From positions 1,690,001 through 1,754,000 of the forward strand of contig NZ_CP150496.1 of NCBI RefSeq assembly GCF_038019025.1: a stretch of DNA of 64,000 nucleotides, read 5' to 3'. This DNA is from Polaribacter marinaquae. GTDB lineage: Bacteria; Bacteroidota; Bacteroidia; Flavobacteriales; Flavobacteriaceae. Made by a program: the position numbers and the translations under genes. Positions 61,153-64,000 of the stretch are shown here, one piece after another. Position 1 is the stretch's first letter. Every line of letters starts with the position of its first letter. Under the pieces are notes generated by a model. It saw nothing but the letters and a program-made list of their open reading frames with translations, was not told where the DNA came from and did not search any database.

Positions 61153-62682
61153 TTAATCTCTAGGAGATTTAAATTTATAGTGTAAGTATGTGTAAGCATC
61201 TCTAGGTATAATAGTAATCCACTTTTTATGTTTTAAATACCATTTAAAACGTATAGAATTTACGCCTTTTAATAAATAGGCAGCAATAAAAGGATGCAAG
61301 TGTAATTGAATCTTTTTATTCTTTGGATTAGAAATAAACTTTTCTAAATCTGCTTCTATCTTGTCTAATAAGACAATTGGCGCTTCTACATCTCCGTTTT
61401 TGTTTGGGTTGGCTTCGGTAGTTTTTATACTTAACTCTGGTCTTACCCTTTGTCTTGTAATTTGTACCAATCCAAATTTACTTGGAGGTAATATTTTGTG
61501 TTTTGTTCTATCTAAAGCCATTTGCTCTTTCAAGTGCTGGTAAAGTTTGTTTCTGTTTTCAGCTTTATGCATATCAATAAAATCAACAACTATAATTCCG
61601 CCCATATCTCGCAATTGCAATTGACGAGCAATTTCTGTTGCAGAAATTAAATTTACTTCTAATGCAGTATCTTCTTGAGAGCCAGCTTTATTAGAACGGT
61701 TTCCGCTATTTACATCAATAACATGTAATGCTTCTGTGTGCTCTATAACTAAATAGGCACCTTTACTCATAGAAACTGTTTTACCAAACGATGTTTTTAT
61801 TTGTCTTTCTATTCCATATTTTTCGAAAATAGGAGTTTCCGATCTGTGTAACTTCACTATTTTTTCTTTTTCTGGATAAATTTCTTGTAGATATTCTTTA
61901 ATTTCTACTTTTAGAGTTTCATCATTTGTAACAATACTTGTAAAAGTTTCATTCATAACATCTCTTAATATAGAAGATGCTCTGTTTAACTCGCTTAAGA
62001 TTTTAGTTGGTGTGTTTGTATTTGCTATACTTTTACACATTCTTTTCCAGCGATCTAATGAGTTTTGCAAATCTTTGTCTAGTTCTGCTACTTTTTTACC
62101 TTCGGCAACAGTTCTTAAAATAACACCAAACCCTTTTGGTTTAATGCTTTTTGCTAATCTTTTTAATCGTTCTTTTTCTTTTGGGTCTGCTATTTTTTGT
62201 GATACAGAAACTCTGTTAGAAAAAGGAACTAACACCAAAAATCTACCTGCTATAGACAACTCAGAACTTAATCTTGGTCCTTTTGTAGAAATTGGTTCTT
62301 TTACAATTTGTACCAACAGGTTTTGCCCTGTTTTAAGTACATCATTAATACTACCGTCTTTGTTAATGTCTTCCTCAAATCGGAAGTTTTTTAGAGTGAA
62401 CTCTTTATACTTACCTGTGCTTACTTTCTTAATGAATGCATTTAATGAGTTTACTTGCGCTCCTAAATCATGATAATGTAAAAACCCGTCTTTTGGGTAA
62501 CCTACATTTACAAAAGAGGCATTTAAACCTGTTAATACTTTTCCTATTTTGGCTAAAAAAATATCGCCAACAGAAAATTTATTCCCAGTTGTTTCATTAT
62601 TTAATTCAATAAGTTTTCCATCTCTTAATAAGGCAAAATCAATATCAGATGAATTCGAACGAATTATTAATTCTGTTTTCAT
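61153..62682 (-). CDS. rng: Ribonuclease G
   Basis: 509 aa Rne/Rng-family endoribonuclease for rRNA and mRNA processing. S1 RNA-binding domain near 35-125 (VGDIFLAKIGKVLTGLNASF, YPKDGFLHYHD). The catalytic part shows IDVNSGNRSNKAG (catalytic Asp) and MGGIIVVDFIDMHKAENR (second Asp). The zinc-link CPxCxG of E. coli RNase E/G, which should follow TRQRVRPELSIKTTEANPNK, is absent: the whole chain has one Cys only. It lies after a 29-residue basic peptide gene and HU, on the same strand. Its leader of about 170 bases can form several hairpins. Confidence 0.93.
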   Translation of the reverse strand: MKTELIIRSNSSDIDFALLRDGKLIELNNETTGNKFSVGDIFLAKIGKVLTGLNASFVNVGYPKDGFLHYHDLGAQVNSLNAFIKKVSTGKYKEFTLKNFRFEEDINKDGSINDVLKTGQNLLVQIVKEPISTKGPRLSSELSIAGRFLVLVPFSNRVSVSQKIADPKEKERLKRLAKSIKPKGFGVILRTVAEGKKVAELDKDLQNSLDRWKRMCKSIANTNTPTKILSELNRASSILRDVMNETFTSIVTNDETLKVEIKEYLQEIYPEKEKIVKLHRSETPIFEKYGIERQIKTSFGKTVSMSKGAYLVIEHTEALHVIDVNSGNRSNKAGSQEDTALEVNLISATEIARQLQLRDMGGIIVVDFIDMHKAENRNKLYQHLKEQMALDRTKHKILPPSKFGLVQITRQRVRPELSIKTTEANPNKNGDVEAPIVLLDKIEADLEKFISNPKNKKIQLHLHPFIAAYLLKGVNSIRFKWYLKHKKWITIIPRDAYTYLHYKFKSPRD

Positions 62683-62701
62683 GCTGAATTTGGTTTTAAC
62701 A

Positions 62702-62791
62702 CTGCACTTAATTGTGCAGATGGATTAATATTGTAAGGTATTTTTAATACCGTGAGAAAATTTACAGCCTTACACAGCTAATAAATTTTCT
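62702..62791 (-). promoter_or_regulatory. Structured leader of rng (three or more hairpins)
   Basis: Pairings seen: CTGCAC/GTGCAG (62702-62719), GGTATT/AATACC with a 3-base loop (62737-62751), AGAAAATTT/AAATTTTCT (62755-62763 with 62783-62791), and a longer TGTAAGG/CCTTACA (62732-62738 with 62768-62774) that competes with the second. The region lies 20-110 bases before the rng ATG. Confidence 0.45.
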
Positions 62792-62849
62792 AATGTCAAT
62801 GAACTTTTTGTTTGTTTGGTTGATTGTTTTTTCGTCTAAATAATAAACG

Positions 62850-62875
62850 AAAAAGTAAGCGAATGCTTACTTTTT
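62850..62875 (-). terminator. Hairpin over the stop codon of the 29-residue peptide gene
   Basis: AAAAAGTAAGC / GCTTACTTTTT, 11-base perfect stem with a 4-base loop, followed on the minus strand by CGTTTATTATTT. The stop codon (62869-62867) lies inside it. Could be an attenuator for rng. Confidence 0.7.
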
Positions 62876-62956
62876 CTTGTGTCTATTTGCTCTAGCTCTT
62901 TTCTTTCTTTTGTGCGTAGAGATCTTAGCTCTCTTTCTTTTTTTACCACTTGGCAT
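62867..62956 (-). CDS. 29-residue very basic peptide, likely ribosome-associated
   Basis: 29 residues: begins MPSGKKRKRAKISTHKRKKR and ends RHKKK. About two-thirds of residues are Lys, Arg or His, and there are no acidic residues. Such tiny basic genes near HU and rng recur in Flavobacteriia, so I take it as a real gene and not noise. It could be a small ribosomal protein (for example bL38-like) or RNA-binding peptide. It is too short for most gene finders. Upstream (minus) is HU; downstream a hairpin covers its stop. Confidence 0.7.
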   Translation of the reverse strand: MPSGKKRKRAKISTHKRKKRARANRHKKK

Positions 62957-63009
62957 AATGTCTGTTGTTTTATAAACCTTTTTTTATTTAGGTTTAGATT
63001 AGTATTTTG

Positions 63010-63300
63010 TTATTTTACTACTACTTTACTTTTAACTCCTTCTGTAAAAGTTTTAGCTGGTTTAAAAGCTGGTATATTATGTGCAGGAATCTTAATAGTT
63101 GTATTCTTAGAAATATTTCTACCAGTCTTTTCTGCTCTTGTTTTGATAATAAAGCTACCAAAACCTCTTAAATAAACGTTATCGCCATTTTCTAATGCAC
63201 CTTTAACTTCAGTCATAAATGCTTCCACAGTTGCCAAAACATCTGTTTTTTCAATTCCTGATTTATCTGAAATTTTCGATACGATATCTGCTTTCGTCAT
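63010..63300 (-). CDS. HU/IHF-family DNA-binding protein
   Basis: 96 aa. Histone-like, dimeric nucleoid protein. Core: MTKADIVSKISDKSGIEKTD, LRGFGSFIIKTRAEKTGRNI and PAHNIPAFKPAKTFTEGVKS, the beta-arm with the DNA-intercalating Pro. Length and sequence fit the HU/IHF-beta group. It heads the run HU, basic peptide, rng. The gap of 53 bases before the peptide gene has no terminator. Confidence 0.94.
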   Translation of the reverse strand: MTKADIVSKISDKSGIEKTDVLATVEAFMTEVKGALENGDNVYLRGFGSFIIKTRAEKTGRNISKNTTIKIPAHNIPAFKPAKTFTEGVKSKVVVK

Positions 63301-63441
63301 GTCTCTATTTTTACTATATTTTTATTAATTTACTTTCAAAAATGCGGATGCAAATATATGATAATTAATCAATTCCAAAAAGATAAAGACTTAAATTTAT
63401 GTGAATTTTAAAATGTAATATTGCAAATCTATTTTTTATTC

Positions 63442-64000
63442 ATGAAATTTTCTAACACATTAATATACTGGTACTTACAAAACAACAGAGAATTGCCTTG
63501 GCGCAAAACTAAGAATCCATATTTTATTTGGCTAAGCGAAATCATGCTACAGCAAACAAGAGTTGCGCAAGGTTTGTCTTATTATCTGAAATTTACAAGC
63601 AGTTTTCCAACAGTTTTTGACCTTGCAAATGCAGACGAAAGTACCGTTTTAAAAATGTGGCAAGGTTTGGGTTATTACTCTAGAGCAAGAAATTTACATT
63701 ATTCTGCAAAAGTTATTGCAAATGAATTAAACGGCGAATTTCCTTCTACATATAAAGAGATCATAAAACTAAAAGGAATTGGAGATTATACAGCATCTGC
63801 AATTGCTTCTATTTGCTTTAATGAACCCGCAGCGGTTGTAGATGGTAATGTTTACAGAGTACTTTCTAGATATTACGGCATTAATACACCAATAAATTCA
63901 ACAAAAGGAATTAAAGAATTTAAAATTTTAGCACAATCTTTAATAGACACAAAGCAACCAGGTACTTTTAACCAAGCAATAATGGATTTTGGTGCGTTGC
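63442..64000 (+). CDS. mutY: A/G-specific adenine glycosylase, 3' end cut by window edge
   Basis: First 186 codons of a protein usually about 345-350 aa. HhH-GPD DNA glycosylase that removes A opposite 8-oxoG. The start ELPWRKTKNPYFIWLSEIML with QQTRV is the MutY signature, the helix-hairpin-helix is LKGIGDYTASAIASI, and the catalytic Asp lies in VVDGNVYRVLSR. The [4Fe-4S] cysteines and C-terminal NUDIX-like domain are beyond the window. Divergent from HU. Confidence 0.95.
   Translation, partial: MKFSNTLIYWYLQNNRELPWRKTKNPYFIWLSEIMLQQTRVAQGLSYYLKFTSSFPTVFDLANADESTVLKMWQGLGYYSRARNLHYSAKVIANELNGEFPSTYKEIIKLKGIGDYTASAIASICFNEPAAVVDGNVYRVLSRYYGINTPINSTKGIKEFKILAQSLIDTKQPGTFNQAIMDFGAL

Noticed and set aside
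1..64000. CRISPR array, prophage, transposon or integron
   Set aside because: No evenly spaced direct repeats, no transposase, integrase or phage structural genes were seen on either strand.

Overview
This window is low-GC chromosome from a member of the Bacteroidota, almost certainly the family Flavobacteriaceae, and probably a marine genus near Polaribacter or Tenacibaculum (the genus is inference). The signs are promoters of the TAnnTTTG (-7) type, almost no Shine-Dalgarno sequences, tRNA genes without encoded CCA, a lycopene cyclase, a TonB-dependent receptor with a carboxypeptidase-like domain, DUF5689 and DUF3098 proteins, a PID-CTERM-like microprotein, and several copies of an intergenic element typical of Flavobacteriia. 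I see no prophage, insertion sequence, integrase or CRISPR array. The window cuts aspS at the left edge and mutY at the right edge.

Layout. 1-4.1 kb: aspS, a cupin, rsmI, then an operon of ECF sigma factor, membrane protein and duplicated plug-like periplasmic protein. 4.2-8.3 kb: HopJ-family protein, a flavoprotein disulfide reductase homologue, a uracil-DNA glycosylase and an M28 lipoprotein peptidase. 8.3-15 kb: HTH regulator, AhpD-like and OsmC-like redox proteins, recJ, a Pif1-like helicase with HRDC. 15-17 kb: three small accessory genes. 17-21.2 kb: odhB and sucA. 21.3-21.7 kb: tRNA-Asn, tRNA-Gly, tRNA-Leu. 21.7-27.9 kb: a divergent galactose (Leloir) locus with a sodium symporter and a decayed galE on one side and gntR-galM-galK-galT on the other. 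28.1-29.7 kb: Lrp, Hpt and LytTR regulators. 29.7-34.7 kb: pdxA, DUF177, rpmF, fabH, accB, accC. 34.7-36.8 kb: ribE, the microprotein, a CAT-anticodon tRNA and a polyprenyl synthase. 36.8-43.5 kb: tetR with a tripartite RND efflux operon. 43.5-52 kb: recX, small lipoproteins, threonine dehydrogenase, a thioredoxin-like protein, crtY, a pair of paralogous lipoproteins and an RluA-family synthase. 52-55.7 kb: truB, uppP, DUF3098, ftsX, mce. 55.7-61 kb: DUF5689 lipoprotein, TonB receptor and a divergent secreted EEP-family protein. 61-64 kb: rng, a 29-residue basic peptide gene, HU/IHF and mutY.

How the parts work together. Most genes are housekeeping: fatty-acid initiation (fabH, accBC), TCA cycle, and RNA and DNA maintenance. 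The galactose locus is built around one divergent promoter region with a perfect dyad that is a likely GntR operator. Its galE is clearly dead, so Leloir flux would need an epimerase encoded elsewhere. The TetR-controlled efflux operon is self-contained and has an inverted repeat over its promoter.

The most interesting less-described items are: the ECF operon whose third gene carries two copies of a plug-like half domain; the Lrp-Hpt-LytTR operon; a candidate three-way-junction RNA before fabH; four copies of a Flavo-1-like element, one with a second palindrome nested in it; duplicated lipoproteins sharing an unusual promoter; and two genes of 54 and 29 codons that are easily missed. All calls are from reading the sequence; no database search was run.
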